A DNA stretch of 64,000 nucleotides from Pseudaeromonas sharmana (GCF_042649925.1 NZ_JBHSAF010000015.1:248001-312000); one strand, 5' to 3'. Numbered from the stretch's first letter, positions 16,017 to 25,671 are shown. Numbers and translations: made by a program. The notes: a model not told the origin generated them from the letters alone.

Positions 16017-16963
16017 TCACGACTGTTGGCGCTGGACGGGCCGGACTCGGTTCGTCCAGTAACCGGCGCTCCTCCCAGTACATGGTGTAGAGCCTGGCTG
16101 AGTTCTGGAAAGGCGAATGTGAAGCCGGCCTCCTGCAGGCGCTGTGGGTAGACGGCCGGGCCGTTAATCAGCAAGGCGGCACGTTCGCCCAGCAGGAGCC
16201 GTAGTAGCCAGGCCGGTGTCCACAGCCAATGTGGCCTCTGCACGCTGCGGGCGAGCTGGCGCGAAAAGTCCAATTGGCTGACCGGGTAGGGGGTGGTCAG
16301 GTTATAGGCGCCATGGCATTCGTGCCGGGTCAGCAGAAACTGGATGGCAGCGATCACATCGTCGATGGCAATCCAGCTGATGAACTGTTTTCCGCTGCCG
16401 AGTTGGCTCCCCAGCCCCAGCCGGTACAATGGCAGCAGGCGCTGCAGCACGCCACCTTCCTTGCCTAGCACAATGCCCAACCGCAGCAAGCACACCCGGC
16501 ACTGATGCTCCGCGGCCATGGTTGCCAACTGTTCCCAACGCTGACAGACCTGATGCGCGAAGTCAGGTTGTGCGACCGGGCTGTATTCATTCACGCCGTT
16601 GGCGTCGCTCTGGCCATAGAAGCCAATGGCCGAGGCATTAAGCCAGAGTCGGGGGCGGGGTTGGCTGACCGCAAGCTTCTGCTGCAGCGCTTCTGTCAGC
16701 AGCCAGCGACTTTGGGCGATGCGCTCCTTATGGCGTGTTGTCCAGTAGCGATCGGCGATGGGTTCACCAGCCAGATTGATGATGACGTCAAATGCATCAA
16801 GGTTGTTCAGTTCATCCAGTCTTCTAACTTGGACCTGCTCGGCAAACAGGCGTTCGGCCTTGTCCCGTCGACGGCTGATGACGGTAAGCTGATGCTCGGT
16901 ACTCAGTGCTGCCACCAGATGCTGGCCAATAAAGCCGGTTGCGCCGGTTATCAGAATCTGCAT
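16013..16963 (-). CDS. yfcH: TIGR01777-type epimerase/NAD-dependent oxidoreductase YfcH
   Basis: 316 aa, extended short-chain dehydrogenase superfamily. The N-terminal Rossmann motif is ITGATGFIGQHL. NLAGEPIADRYWTTRHKERI and SAIGFYG follow, and the C-terminal DUF1731-type segment contains LLLGERAALLINGPAVYPQR then LQEAGFTFAFPEL. The biochemical role is unknown. The ATG at 16963 is fixed by the Rossmann motif at the N-terminus. The stop overlaps that of ybbP on the opposite strand. Confidence 0.9.
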   Translation of the reverse strand: MQILITGATGFIGQHLVAALSTEHQLTVISRRRDKAERLFAEQVQVRRLDELNNLDAFDVIINLAGEPIADRYWTTRHKERIAQSRWLLTEALQQKLAVSQPRPRLWLNASAIGFYGQSDANGVNEYSPVAQPDFAHQVCQRWEQLATMAAEHQCRVCLLRLGIVLGKEGGVLQRLLPLYRLGLGSQLGSGKQFISWIAIDDVIAAIQFLLTRHECHGAYNLTTPYPVSQLDFSRQLARSVQRPHWLWTPAWLLRLLLGERAALLINGPAVYPQRLQEAGFTFAFPELSQALHHVLGGAPVTGRTESGPSSANSRD

Positions 16964-17319
16964 CCCTGTTGCTCCTGTAGATGACCCCGTGTGCTGATGA
17001 TGAGTATGACAGCTTCCTGATCTTATCCCCAGATCCTGTGGGTAAGTTTGTAGATGACGCTTGGACTTCCTGCTGACAACCTGCGCGTGCACAAGCCTTG
17101 CGCATGCAGTTCGAGAGGGCGAATCGGAGGCTGTCGCCGGGAGTGGATGGTCGCCAGTGTGGCGGGCCGGCACTGAGCCGCGGCACCTTGCCGCTAGCCG
17201 GGTTGTGAGTCATCGGGCGATTATCTGTTTGCCGTGGCGGAGCGGATAGGGAACAGGCGCTGGCCCACAGACTAATAAAAAAGGGAAGCCTGGGCTTCCC
17301 TTCTGGACGTGAGCGAGGC
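16964..17319. other. Intergenic region between yfcH and pta
   Basis: No gene seen. It must hold the yfcH promoter and contains the pta terminator near 17277-17302. Frames on both strands are short and lack homology or a ribosome-binding site. Confidence 0.5.
17277..17302 (-). terminator. pta terminator
   Basis: On the minus strand, AAGGGAAGC-loop-GCTTCCCTT (9-bp stem, 17281-17302) is followed by TTTTTTATTAG. It lies 18 bases after the pta stop. Confidence 0.85.
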
Positions 17320-19488
17320 TCAGGCTTGCGGCTGAGCGCCGGCTTGTTCGGCCTGAATCGCGGTCAGTGCAATGGTGTAGACGATGTCGTCAACCAGGGC
17401 ACCGCGCGACAGGTCGTTAACCGGCTTGCGCATACCTTGCAGCATAGGGCCGATGGAGACCAGGTCTGCCGAGCGTTGCACCGCCTTGTAGGTGGTGTTA
17501 CCGGTGTTCAAATCCGGGAAGATGAACACGGTAGCCTGACCGGCAACCGGTGAATTCGGTGCCTTGGACTGGGCGACATCGGCCATGATGGCGGCGTCGT
17601 ATTGCAGCGGGCCGTCGATTACCAGATCCGGACGCTTCTCCTTGGCGATGCGGGTGGCCTCGCGGACCTTGTCGACATCGGCGCCGGTGCCTGAGGTACC
17701 GGTGGAGTAGGAGATCATCGCAACGCGCGGCTCGATACCGAACGCGCTCGCGGAGTCGGCAGACTGGATGGCGATTTCGGCCAGTTGCTCGGCATTCGGA
17801 TCCGGGTTGATCGCGCAGTCGCCGTAGACCAGCACCTGATCCGGCAGCAGCATGAAGAACACCGAGGAGACCAGGGATGAGCCTGGGGCTGTCTTGATGA
17901 TCTGCAGTGGCGGACGAATGGTGTTGGCGGTGGTGTGCACAGCACCGGATACCAGACCATCGACTTCGTTGCGCTCCAGCATCATGGTGCCGAGTACGAC
18001 GTTGTCTTCGAGCTGTTCACGGGCGACGACCTCGGTGATGCCCTTGGCCTTGCGCAGCTCGACCAGACGCGGCACATAGCGTTCGCGAGCGACTGCCGGA
18101 TCGATGATCTCGACACGATCATTCAGCACCACGCCCTGTTGTTCGGCGACGCGACGGATTTCATCCGGGTTGCCCAGCAACACTGGACGGGCAATTCCGC
18201 GTTCGGCACAGATGGCGGCGGCCTTGACGGTACGCGGCTCGTCACCTTCCGGCAGCACGATACGCTTGTTGGCGTGGCGGGCCAGCTCGGTCAGCTGGTA
18301 ACGGAACGCCGGCGGGCTCAGCCGACGGGTGCGGCTGGAGGCGGCGGTCAATGTTTCCAGCCAGTGCTTGTCGATATGACCGGCGACATAGTCCTGGACC
18401 ATCTCGATGCGCTCGATATCGTCGGCCGGGATCTCCAGGTTGAAGTTCTGCAAGCTGACGGCGGTCTGCCAGGTGTTGGTGGTGATCATCATGATCGGCA
18501 GACCGGTCTGCATCGCCTGTTGGCACAGCGCCATCACCTGCGGTTCCGGATGGTAGTTGCCGGTCAGCAGCAGGGCACCCAGCTTGACGCCGTTCATCGC
18601 CGCCAGACAGGCGGAGACGATGACATCAGAGCGGTCGCCAGAGGTGACCAGCAGGCTGCCAGGGCGGAAGTGCTCGACCATGTTATGGATGGAGCGGGCG
18701 CAGAACGTCACCTGATGCAGGCGGCGTTGTTCCAGCTCACCACGGTTGAGGATCTCGGCGCCGAGGTGGGCCGCCAGATCCTTGGCACGCGGGGCGATGA
18801 GCTGGGTGTTCCACGGAATGCAGCCGAGAATGCGCAGCGGGCTCTTGCCGAAGAATTGCAGCACTTCCAGATTGTTGGCCATGTCGCCGGAGCTGTGATG
18901 CGCTTCGAACATCTCGGTCAAATCCGGACGGGTGATGCCGTGTTCGTCAACCGGCGCACCAACCTTGTTGATGATACAGCCGACGATGCGCTTGTTGTTG
19001 ACGCCGCCGAAGTTGGAGCACGCCAGTTCGATGCGCTCCTTGAGCTTCTGGCTGGAATCGTTACCAGGGTGGGTAACAAACACCATGTCGGCGTCCAGTG
19101 CGCTGGCAATCTCATAATTGAGCTTGTTGGCGAAAGGTTGCTTGTCGACCGGGACCAGGCCCTCGACCACCACCACTTCGGCGCCACTCTCTTTCACATG
19201 CTTTTCATACAGGGCAACAATTTCTTCCAGCAGCACAGCGGTGTTGCCGGTGGAGATCATGTTTTCTGCATAGTGCAGGGAGAGCGGTTCGGGAGGGGTG
19301 ATGTTGGAGCCGGCGCGGATGACGGCGGTAGAAGCTTCTGGACCTGAGTGTGCGGGTTTCGGTTGGGAGACCGGTTTGAAGAAGCTGACGTTCACCCCGT
19401 GTCGTTCCATCGCTCGGACCATGCCGAGGCTGACAGAGGTGACGCCTACACCGGATCCAATCGGGATAAGCATGATAGTGCGTGCCAC
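17320..19488 (-). CDS. pta: Phosphate acetyltransferase (long class II form)
   Basis: 722 aa. It interconverts acetyl-CoA and acetyl phosphate. Domain order is an N-terminal P-loop-like AAA_26 domain (MARTIMLIPIGSGVGVTSVS), a DRTGG regulatory domain (GDRSDVIVSACLAAM near residue 280) and the C-terminal catalytic PTA_PTB domain with ANKRIVLPEGDEPRTVKAA, SGAVHTTANTIRPPLQIIK and SYSTGTSGTGADVDKVR. The start codon is GTG at 19488 with GGGGA upstream. It follows ackA in the same direction with a hairpin in the 82-base gap, the enteric ackA-pta arrangement. Confidence 0.96.
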   Translation of the reverse strand: MARTIMLIPIGSGVGVTSVSLGMVRAMERHGVNVSFFKPVSQPKPAHSGPEASTAVIRAGSNITPPEPLSLHYAENMISTGNTAVLLEEIVALYEKHVKESGAEVVVVEGLVPVDKQPFANKLNYEIASALDADMVFVTHPGNDSSQKLKERIELACSNFGGVNNKRIVGCIINKVGAPVDEHGITRPDLTEMFEAHHSSGDMANNLEVLQFFGKSPLRILGCIPWNTQLIAPRAKDLAAHLGAEILNRGELEQRRLHQVTFCARSIHNMVEHFRPGSLLVTSGDRSDVIVSACLAAMNGVKLGALLLTGNYHPEPQVMALCQQAMQTGLPIMMITTNTWQTAVSLQNFNLEIPADDIERIEMVQDYVAGHIDKHWLETLTAASSRTRRLSPPAFRYQLTELARHANKRIVLPEGDEPRTVKAAAICAERGIARPVLLGNPDEIRRVAEQQGVVLNDRVEIIDPAVARERYVPRLVELRKAKGITEVVAREQLEDNVVLGTMMLERNEVDGLVSGAVHTTANTIRPPLQIIKTAPGSSLVSSVFFMLLPDQVLVYGDCAINPDPNAEQLAEIAIQSADSASAFGIEPRVAMISYSTGTSGTGADVDKVREATRIAKEKRPDLVIDGPLQYDAAIMADVAQSKAPNSPVAGQATVFIFPDLNTGNTTYKAVQRSADLVSIGPMLQGMRKPVNDLSRGALVDDIVYTIALTAIQAEQAGAQPQA

Positions 19489-19524
19489 TGGAGTATCCCC
19501 TAAATTGAAGTACAGTTGGCTGAT

Positions 19525-19550
19525 TAAAAAAGGCTGCCTAGGGCAGCCTT
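19525..19550 (-). terminator. Hairpin between ackA and pta
   Basis: On the minus strand, AAGGCTGCC-loop-GGCAGCCTT (19530-19550) is followed by TTTTTAATC. It sits after ackA and before pta, so it is either the ackA terminator or an attenuator that lets part of the transcription through into pta. Confidence 0.75.
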
Positions 19551-19570
19551 GCTATTGTACCTGGTCTGAA

Positions 19571-20770
19571 TCAGGCTTCCACCAATTCCAGCGCATCGTG
19601 GGCAATTACCCACTCCTCATTGGTCGGGATCACCATGGCGACGGTGCTGCCGGCTGCGGTGATGATGCCCTGACCGCCGAAACGCGCCTTCAGGTTGGCA
19701 GCTGCATCGACCTTGAAACCGAGCAGTGACAAGCGATTCAGCGTCATCTCCCGGATCGGGGCCGAGTTCTCACCGATACCGCCGGTGAAAACCACGGCAT
19801 CCAGGCGGCCATCCAGCGCGGCGACATAACTGCCGATGTATTTGGCCAGTCGGTAGCAATAGATATCCATCGCGCGCTTGGCGGCGGCGTCGGTATCGTA
19901 GTTATCTTCGACGAAACGGCAATCGCTGGTCACTTCGGTCAGCCCCAGCAGACCGGACTCTTTGGTCAGCATGGTGTTGATGTCGGCCAGGCTCATGCCG
20001 AGGGCATCGTGCAGGTGGAAGATGATGGCTGGGTCGATATCGCCGCAGCGCGTGCCCATCACCAGACCTTCCAGCGGCGTCATCCCCATGGAGGTGTCCA
20101 CAGACTGACCATTCTTGATCGCGCAGACAGAACCACCGTTACCGAGGTGACAGTTGATGATGTTCAGTTCGCTGACCGGCTTGCCGAGGACTTCGGCGGC
20201 CTGCAGGCTGATGTAGTAGTGGCTGGTGCCGTGCATGCCGTAGCGACGGATGCCATTTTGCTTGTACATCTGATACGGCAGCGCATACAGGTAGGCGTGT
20301 TCCGGCATCGTCTGGTGGAAGGCGGTATCGAATACGGCAACGTTCGGCAGCCCAGGGAAAGCGTGCTGAGCGGCCTTGATGCCAACCAGGTGTGCCGGAT
20401 TGTGCAGCGGCGCCAGGGTGGCGCAGTCGGCGATGCCTTGAATCACTTCATCGGTGATCACCACGGAGCGGGTGAACTTTTCGCCGCCGTGTACGACACG
20501 GTGGCCGATGGCAAACAGGTTCTCTGCCAGCTCGGGTTTGCTGGCCAGGATGGTGTGCACTATGTAATCCAGTGCTTCCTCATGGGCGGCACCGGCGCCC
20601 AGATCGGCGGCGCCCTTGTTGCCATCCAGCTTCCACTTGATACGGGCTTCGGTCAGGTGCAGGCACTCGGCCAGACCAGACAGCTTTTCGTCACCATCTA
20701 CGGCATCGATCACGGCAAACTTCAGGGACGAACTGCCACAGTTAAGAACAAGAACCAGCTTGCTGCTCAT
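19571..20770 (-). CDS. ackA: Acetate kinase
   Basis: 399 aa (400 in E. coli). It converts acetyl phosphate and ADP to acetate and ATP. ASKHA-fold signatures are the phosphate-1 loop VLNCGSSSLKFAV at the N-terminus, GHRVVHGGEKF near residue 90, NCHLGNGGSVCAIKNG near 205 and VFTGGIGENSAPIRE near 330. With pta downstream and the pfl block next door, it forms the fermentative route from acetyl-CoA to acetate. Confidence 0.97.
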   Translation of the reverse strand: MSSKLVLVLNCGSSSLKFAVIDAVDGDEKLSGLAECLHLTEARIKWKLDGNKGAADLGAGAAHEEALDYIVHTILASKPELAENLFAIGHRVVHGGEKFTRSVVITDEVIQGIADCATLAPLHNPAHLVGIKAAQHAFPGLPNVAVFDTAFHQTMPEHAYLYALPYQMYKQNGIRRYGMHGTSHYYISLQAAEVLGKPVSELNIINCHLGNGGSVCAIKNGQSVDTSMGMTPLEGLVMGTRCGDIDPAIIFHLHDALGMSLADINTMLTKESGLLGLTEVTSDCRFVEDNYDTDAAAKRAMDIYCYRLAKYIGSYVAALDGRLDAVVFTGGIGENSAPIREMTLNRLSLLGFKVDAAANLKARFGGQGIITAAGSTVAMVIPTNEEWVIAHDALELVEA

Positions 20771-20996
20771 TCGTAGTAAATCCTATCTATCTTTTTTGGG
20801 TTTACTGCGTGGAATGGGTAGTTTTCCAGCAGAGTTAACGTATGCTTACATTAAAGGTGCTGTCAGCCGTCCGGCTTGGAAGACGTCTGCTCAGCCTCAG
20901 CATGTAGCTTTTGAGGCTCGACAAGGCGAAAATGCCGGGTTAAAAATCAAGCGCGGCAAGAATACAGATGTCGGATAAAAATAACAAAAAAATATT

Positions 20997-21013
20997 GTTA
21001 CAAAGCATGTAAC
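20997..21013. promoter_or_regulatory. Inverted repeat GTTAC-N7-GTAAC between ackA and yfbV
   Basis: A perfect 5-bp inverted repeat around AAAGCAT in an AT-rich stretch, 40 bases before yfbV and about 230 bases before ackA. It could bind a regulator of either divergent gene; I cannot name the protein. Confidence 0.35.
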
Positions 21014-21052
21014 CATTTTCATAATGTGGTTATTTGGGCGGAGGTAGTGAAT

Positions 21053-21475
21053 ATGACTTTATTCTATAAAAAGATACATTTGGGACATGTTTACATGCAG
21101 TTATGGCCTCGAGATAAGACGCTGGCTGCCATGTTTCCTGAGAACCGGATTATCACCGCCGTAGAGTTTGCGATTCGTTGGTTGCCAGTACTGATAGTGA
21201 TGAGTTTGGCCTCGCAGTTTTTGCTCGGTGCGGCAACGTTTTGGCCGGTCGTGATGGCCTCGGTATTTTTTATGCTCAGCCTGCCATTACAGGGTTACTA
21301 TTGGCTCGGTCAGCGTGCCGAAACACGTTTGCCGCCGTCATTAAGCAAGTGGTATGTCGACATCAACAACAAGTTGGGGCAGCAGCATCTGGTGCGACAA
21401 CCACGATACCTGGAGTTGGCAGAGACGCTGAACCGGGCATTCCGGCAACTCGACAAGTCTTTCATCCTCGACTAG
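21053..21475 (+). CDS. yfbV: UPF0208 membrane protein YfbV
   Basis: 140 aa; the family is about 150. Two hydrophobic segments (about residues 42-62 and 66-86) are separated by a short turn, followed by a cytoplasmic C-terminus with PLQGYYWLGQRAET, LPPSLSKWYVDINNKL and LAETLNRAFRQLDKSFI, which match E. coli YfbV. It is associated with Ter macrodomain organisation in E. coli, though the mechanism is unknown. GGAGG stands 10 bases before the ATG. It diverges from ackA, as in enterobacteria. Confidence 0.9.
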   Translation: MTLFYKKIHLGHVYMQLWPRDKTLAAMFPENRIITAVEFAIRWLPVLIVMSLASQFLLGAATFWPVVMASVFFMLSLPLQGYYWLGQRAETRLPPSLSKWYVDINNKLGQQHLVRQPRYLELAETLNRAFRQLDKSFILD

Positions 21476-21496
21476 CGGGTCTTGTTGCAGCCTAAT

Positions 21497-21530
21497 GACA
21501 ACAAAGCCACCGCAAGGTGGCTTTGTTGTC
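21497..21530. terminator. Bidirectional terminator between yfbV and pflA
   Basis: GACAACAAAGCCACC-GCAA-GGTGGCTTTGTTGTC, a 15-bp perfect stem with a GCAA tetraloop between two convergent genes. Confidence 0.88.
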
Positions 21531-21538
21531 TGAGGTCA

Positions 21539-22297
21539 TCAGTAACAGACGTTGCTGTGATAACGACTGATGATGCCCTTGATGATGTCCATCTTCTCTT
21601 TTTTCGGAGGATGGATGTCGCCGAGCATGTATTTTTCGCCCATGGCTTCCCATTTGTGCTTGCCCAACTCGTGATAAGGCAGCAATTCCACCTTTTCAAC
21701 CGCACCGTTTAACTCGTCGTGAATAAAACGGCCGAGCGCTTCGGCCCCTGCCTCATCGTCCGACCAGGAGGGAACCACGACATAACGGATCCACATCTTT
21801 TTGCCTTTCTTCGCCAGATAACGCGCAAAGTCGAGACAATATTTATTACTGACGTGGGTGAGGGGAATATGCACCTCGTCATTCATGTGTTTGATATCCA
21901 GCAACACCAGATCGGTAACATCCAGCAGTGCATCGAGTGCCTGATCGTAATGGCGCACGAAGCCATTGGTGTCCAGACAGGTGTGGATGCCCTTTTCTTT
22001 ACACGCCTGGAACAGCTCGGTCACAAACTCTTTTTGTAACGTTGCTTCACCACCGGAAGCGGTGACCCCTCCACCGGAGGCGTTCATGAAATGACGGTAG
22101 GTCAACAGATCCTTCATCAGTTCATCGACGGTAACTTCACGACCACCGTCGGTATCCCAGGTGTCGCGATTGTGGCAATACAGGCAGCGCATCAGACAGC
22201 CTTGCATGAAGACGATGAAGCGGATGCCGGGTCCATCGACGGTACCGCAGGTTTCAATCGAGTGGATTCGCCCCTTGATAGGCGCCTCATTAGTCAT
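21539..22297 (-). CDS. pflA: Pyruvate formate-lyase activating enzyme
   Basis: 252 aa (246 in E. coli). A radical-SAM enzyme that abstracts hydrogen from the PflB glycine. The cluster motif CLMRCLYC (C-x3-C-x2-C) begins near residue 31. It is followed by CHNRDTWD, GGGVTASGGEA and the DLVLLDIKHM segment of the family. The ATG at 22297 has GGAG upstream and fits the family length. A terminator lies between pflB and pflA, so pflA probably also has its own promoter. Confidence 0.95.
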   Translation of the reverse strand: MTNEAPIKGRIHSIETCGTVDGPGIRFIVFMQGCLMRCLYCHNRDTWDTDGGREVTVDELMKDLLTYRHFMNASGGGVTASGGEATLQKEFVTELFQACKEKGIHTCLDTNGFVRHYDQALDALLDVTDLVLLDIKHMNDEVHIPLTHVSNKYCLDFARYLAKKGKKMWIRYVVVPSWSDDEAGAEALGRFIHDELNGAVEKVELLPYHELGKHKWEAMGEKYMLGDIHPPKKEKMDIIKGIISRYHSNVCY

Positions 22298-22405
22298 AGC
22301 TGGGCTCCAAACATTCATTTTGCTTCTATTTTAAAGGATTTACGTGCTGAGGGCATGGTTTTTAGTCCGCACGCAGTCTGGTTCCATTCTAGCCGAGCAG
22401 GCAAT

Positions 22406-22433
22406 AAAAAACCCCCGCATAGGCGGGGGTTTT
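22406..22433 (-). terminator. pflB terminator
   Basis: On the minus strand, ACCCCCGCC-type arm, ATA loop and complementary arm (22411-22430) are followed by TTTTTTATTG, 18 bases after the pflB stop. Confidence 0.88.
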
Positions 22434-22450
22434 GTCGGCAACCGCAGGGA

Positions 22451-24733
22451 TTACATGGACTGAGTGAAAGTCCGGGTAATAACGTCCTGTTGTTGCTCCT
22501 TGGTCAGCGAGTTGAAGCGAACAGCATAGCCAGATACGCGGATGGTCAACTGCGGATACTTCTCCGGGTTTTCCATGGCGTCGAGCAGCATTTCGCGGTT
22601 CATAACGTTGACGTTCAGGTGTTGGCCACCTTCGATGTTGGATTCGTGGTGGAAGTAACCATCCATCAGACCCACCAGGTTTGCCTTCTGAGCATCCGCT
22701 TCCTTACCCAGTGCGTTTGGCACGATGGAGAAGGTGTAGGAGATACCATCTTTGGCATAGGCGAACGGCAGCTTGGCTACGGAGGTCAGAGAGGCAACCG
22801 CACCCTTCTGGTCACGACCGTGCATCGGGTTGGCACCCGGGCCAAACGGTGCACCAGCGCGACGGCCATCCGGAGTGTTACCGGTCTTCTTACCATATAC
22901 CACGTTAGAGGTGATGGTCAGAACAGACTGGGTCGGGATAGCGTTGCGATAGGTCTTGTGGGTAGCGATCTTCTTCATGAAGCGCTCAACCAGATCACAG
23001 GCAATGGTGTCAACGCGCTCGTCGTTGTTACCAAACTGCGGGTATTCGCCTTCAATTTCGAAGTCGATAGCCAGGCCATCTTCGTCACGAATCGGCTTGA
23101 CCTTGGCGTACTTGATGGCAGACAGGGAGTCGGCGGTCACAGACAGACCAGCGATACCACAGGCCATGGTACGAATGACATCGCGATCGTGCAGCGCCAT
23201 CTGAATGGCTTCATAGCTGTACTTGTCGTGCATGTAGTGGATGATGTTCAGGGCGGTGACATACTGGGTAGCCAGCCAATCCATGAAGTGATCCAGACGA
23301 TCCATGACTTCATCGTAGTTCAGGACATCGCCCTGAATCGGTGCAGTCTTCGGACCAACTTGGATTTTCAGCTTTTCGTCCACGCCGCCGTTGATGGCGT
23401 ACAGCATGGTCTTGGCCAGGTTGGCACGAGCACCGAAGAACTGCATCATCTTGCCGACGATCATCGGGGAGACGCAGCAGGCGATGGCGTAGTCATCGTT
23501 GTTGAAGTCGGCACGCATCAGATCGTCGTTTTCGTACTGAACGGAAGACGTGTCGATAGAGACCTTGGCACAGAACTTCTTGAAGCCGACCGGCAGCTTT
23601 TCAGACCACAGGATGGTCATGTTTGGCTCTGGGGACGGGCCCATGGTGTACATGGTGTTCAGGTAACGGAAGGCGTTCTTGGTCACCAGAGTACGACCGT
23701 CTACGCCCATACCGCCGATGGATTCGGTTGCCCAAATCGGATCGCCTGAGAACAGGGTATCGTATTCCGGGGTACGCAGGAAACGCACCATGCGCAGCTT
23801 CATGACCAGGTGGTCAATGATTTCCTGAGCTTGTTGCTCGGTGATCAGACCCTTCTTCAGATCGCGTTCGAAGTAAACGTCGAGGAAGGTTGCAGTACGG
23901 CCGAAGGACATTGCAGCACCATTCTGGGACTTAGCTGCCCCCAGGTAACCGAAGTAGGTCCATTGTACGGCTTCTTGCGCGGTGGTTGCCGGACCGGAGA
24001 TGTCACAACCGTACTTGGCAGCCATTTCTTTCAGCTGACCCAGAGCACGGTGTTGTTCACAGATCTCTTCACGTAGACGGATGGTGGCTTCCAGATCCTC
24101 ACCTGCTTCCAGCTTGGCTTGCAGGGACTTGAACTGGGCCAGCTTGTCGGCCATCAGGAAGTCGACACCGTACAGGGCGACGCGACGATAGTCACCGATG
24201 ATACGACCACGGCCATAAGCATCAGGCAGACCGGTGATGACACCGGACTTACGGCAGTTCAGGATGTCCTTGGTGTAGACATCAAACACGCCTTGGTTGT
24301 GGGTCTTGCGGTAGTCGGTGAAGATTTGCTTCAGCTTCGGATCCAGCGTGCGGCCATAGACCTGACAGGAACCTTCAACCATCTTGATGCCGCCAAACGG
24401 GATGATGGCGCGCTTCAGCGGCTTGTCAGTTTGCAGACCGACGATCTTTTCCAGACCCTGCTCGATGTAGCCAGCGTCGTGAGCCGTGATGGTGGAGGCC
24501 AGATCGGTGTCAAAATCAACTGGAGCGTGAGTGCGGTTCTCTTCCTTGATACCTTCCATCACCTTGTTCCACAGGGTGGTGGTGGCTTCGGTGGCGCCAG
24601 CCAGGAAGGATTCGTCACCTTCGTACGGGGTGTAGTTCTTCTGAATGAAGTCACGGGTATTGACTTCAGACTGCCAGGCTCCGGGTACGAAGCCTTCCCA
24701 CGCGCTCAGAAACTTGTCGTTAAGCTCTGTCAT
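22451..24733 (-). CDS. pflB: Formate C-acetyltransferase (pyruvate formate-lyase)
   Basis: 760 aa, same length as E. coli PflB. It cleaves pyruvate with CoA to acetyl-CoA and formate under anaerobiosis. The adjacent catalytic cysteines are in AIACCVSPMIVGK, and the radical glycine is in TIRVSGYAVRFNSLT, 20-odd residues from the C-terminus. The substrate-contact segment FGGIKMVEGSC is also present. It forms focA-pflB with the formate channel gene 44 bases upstream and supplies acetyl-CoA to Pta-AckA nearby. Confidence 0.98.
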   Translation of the reverse strand: MTELNDKFLSAWEGFVPGAWQSEVNTRDFIQKNYTPYEGDESFLAGATEATTTLWNKVMEGIKEENRTHAPVDFDTDLASTITAHDAGYIEQGLEKIVGLQTDKPLKRAIIPFGGIKMVEGSCQVYGRTLDPKLKQIFTDYRKTHNQGVFDVYTKDILNCRKSGVITGLPDAYGRGRIIGDYRRVALYGVDFLMADKLAQFKSLQAKLEAGEDLEATIRLREEICEQHRALGQLKEMAAKYGCDISGPATTAQEAVQWTYFGYLGAAKSQNGAAMSFGRTATFLDVYFERDLKKGLITEQQAQEIIDHLVMKLRMVRFLRTPEYDTLFSGDPIWATESIGGMGVDGRTLVTKNAFRYLNTMYTMGPSPEPNMTILWSEKLPVGFKKFCAKVSIDTSSVQYENDDLMRADFNNDDYAIACCVSPMIVGKMMQFFGARANLAKTMLYAINGGVDEKLKIQVGPKTAPIQGDVLNYDEVMDRLDHFMDWLATQYVTALNIIHYMHDKYSYEAIQMALHDRDVIRTMACGIAGLSVTADSLSAIKYAKVKPIRDEDGLAIDFEIEGEYPQFGNNDERVDTIACDLVERFMKKIATHKTYRNAIPTQSVLTITSNVVYGKKTGNTPDGRRAGAPFGPGANPMHGRDQKGAVASLTSVAKLPFAYAKDGISYTFSIVPNALGKEADAQKANLVGLMDGYFHHESNIEGGQHLNVNVMNREMLLDAMENPEKYPQLTIRVSGYAVRFNSLTKEQQQDVITRTFTQSM

Positions 24734-24777
24734 GTTTCATTACCTCTTCGGTATTGATGATCCAAGCTCCCCCGCCA

Positions 24778-25608
24778 TCAGTGGTGGCGACGGAAAATAA
24801 ACCAGTAGGTCAAACCAATCATACCACCACCACCGATGATGTTGCCGATGGTGACAGGAATCAGATTATTGACGATGAAATGGCCAAGCGTCAGATCGGC
24901 ATACTTGGCCGGATCCATCGCGATGGCTTGCCAGAATTCCGGACCGGCGAAGGTTTGAATCGCGATGCCGACCGGAATCATAAACATGTTGGCGATACTG
25001 TGCTCAAAGCCGGAGGCCACGAACATGGCAACCGGCAGCACCATGATCAGCGCCTTGTCGGTCATGGTGCGTCCGCCAAAAGCCATCCAGGCGGCCAGGC
25101 AGACCATCAGATTACACAGGATACCCAGCGCTACCGCTTCTACAAAAGTATGGTGAATCTTGTGCTGTGCCACGTTCAACGCAGTCAAACCCCATTGACC
25201 ATTGCCTGAGGTGTACTCGCTACTCAGCATGATCAGGGCAACCATAATCAGGCCGCCAACCAGGTTACCGAAATAGACGATGACCCAGTTCTTCAGCATT
25301 TGTCCCCAGGTGATGCGATTGGCCGCGCGGGCTACCAGCGTCAGCGTGGTGGAGGTAAACAACTCACCGCCCAGAATCACACACAGGATCAGGCCGAGAG
25401 AGAAGCAGACCGCACCGGCGAACTTGCTGCCCCCTTGAGAGACGACTGTGATGTAGAAGATGAAGGCGATGGCGATGAAAGCGCCGGCGGTGATGGCCAG
25501 CAGGAAGGTTTTGGCGGCAGGCTTGGTGGCTTTGCCATAGGTGATGTCTTCAGCAACAGCGGCGATGGCTTCGGGCTTCAGACAATCGAATGGAGATTCA
25601 ACTTTCAC
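24778..25608 (-). CDS. focA: Formate channel FocA
   Basis: 276 aa (285 in E. coli), FNT family pentameric channel in the inner membrane. Six helices are predicted. Conserved elements include the N-terminal FDCLKPEAIAAVAEDITYGK gate helix, NLVGGLIM, the omega-loop region around VALGILCNLMVCLAAWMAF with the central histidine nearby (HTFVEAVALG) and GFEHSIANMFMIPVGI. The start codon is GTG (25608). It exports formate made by PflB, encoded directly downstream. Confidence 0.95.
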   Translation of the reverse strand: MKVESPFDCLKPEAIAAVAEDITYGKATKPAAKTFLLAITAGAFIAIAFIFYITVVSQGGSKFAGAVCFSLGLILCVILGGELFTSTTLTLVARAANRITWGQMLKNWVIVYFGNLVGGLIMVALIMLSSEYTSGNGQWGLTALNVAQHKIHHTFVEAVALGILCNLMVCLAAWMAFGGRTMTDKALIMVLPVAMFVASGFEHSIANMFMIPVGIAIQTFAGPEFWQAIAMDPAKYADLTLGHFIVNNLIPVTIGNIIGGGGMIGLTYWFIFRRHH

Positions 25609-25671
25609 GTGAGTGGCACCCTGTTTGTCATTTTACTTTCGTAATCATAGCAACAAAGATGGTGGTCAAAT

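Noticed and set aside
17935..19347. A 470-codon plus-strand open frame
   Set aside because: It is antisense to pta and has no domain, no ribosome-binding site and shadow-like composition.
22091..23749. A 552-codon plus-strand open frame
   Set aside because: It lies opposite pflB, pflA and their gap. The translation is His/Val-rich with no recognisable motif, the usual shadow of a highly expressed GC-rich gene.
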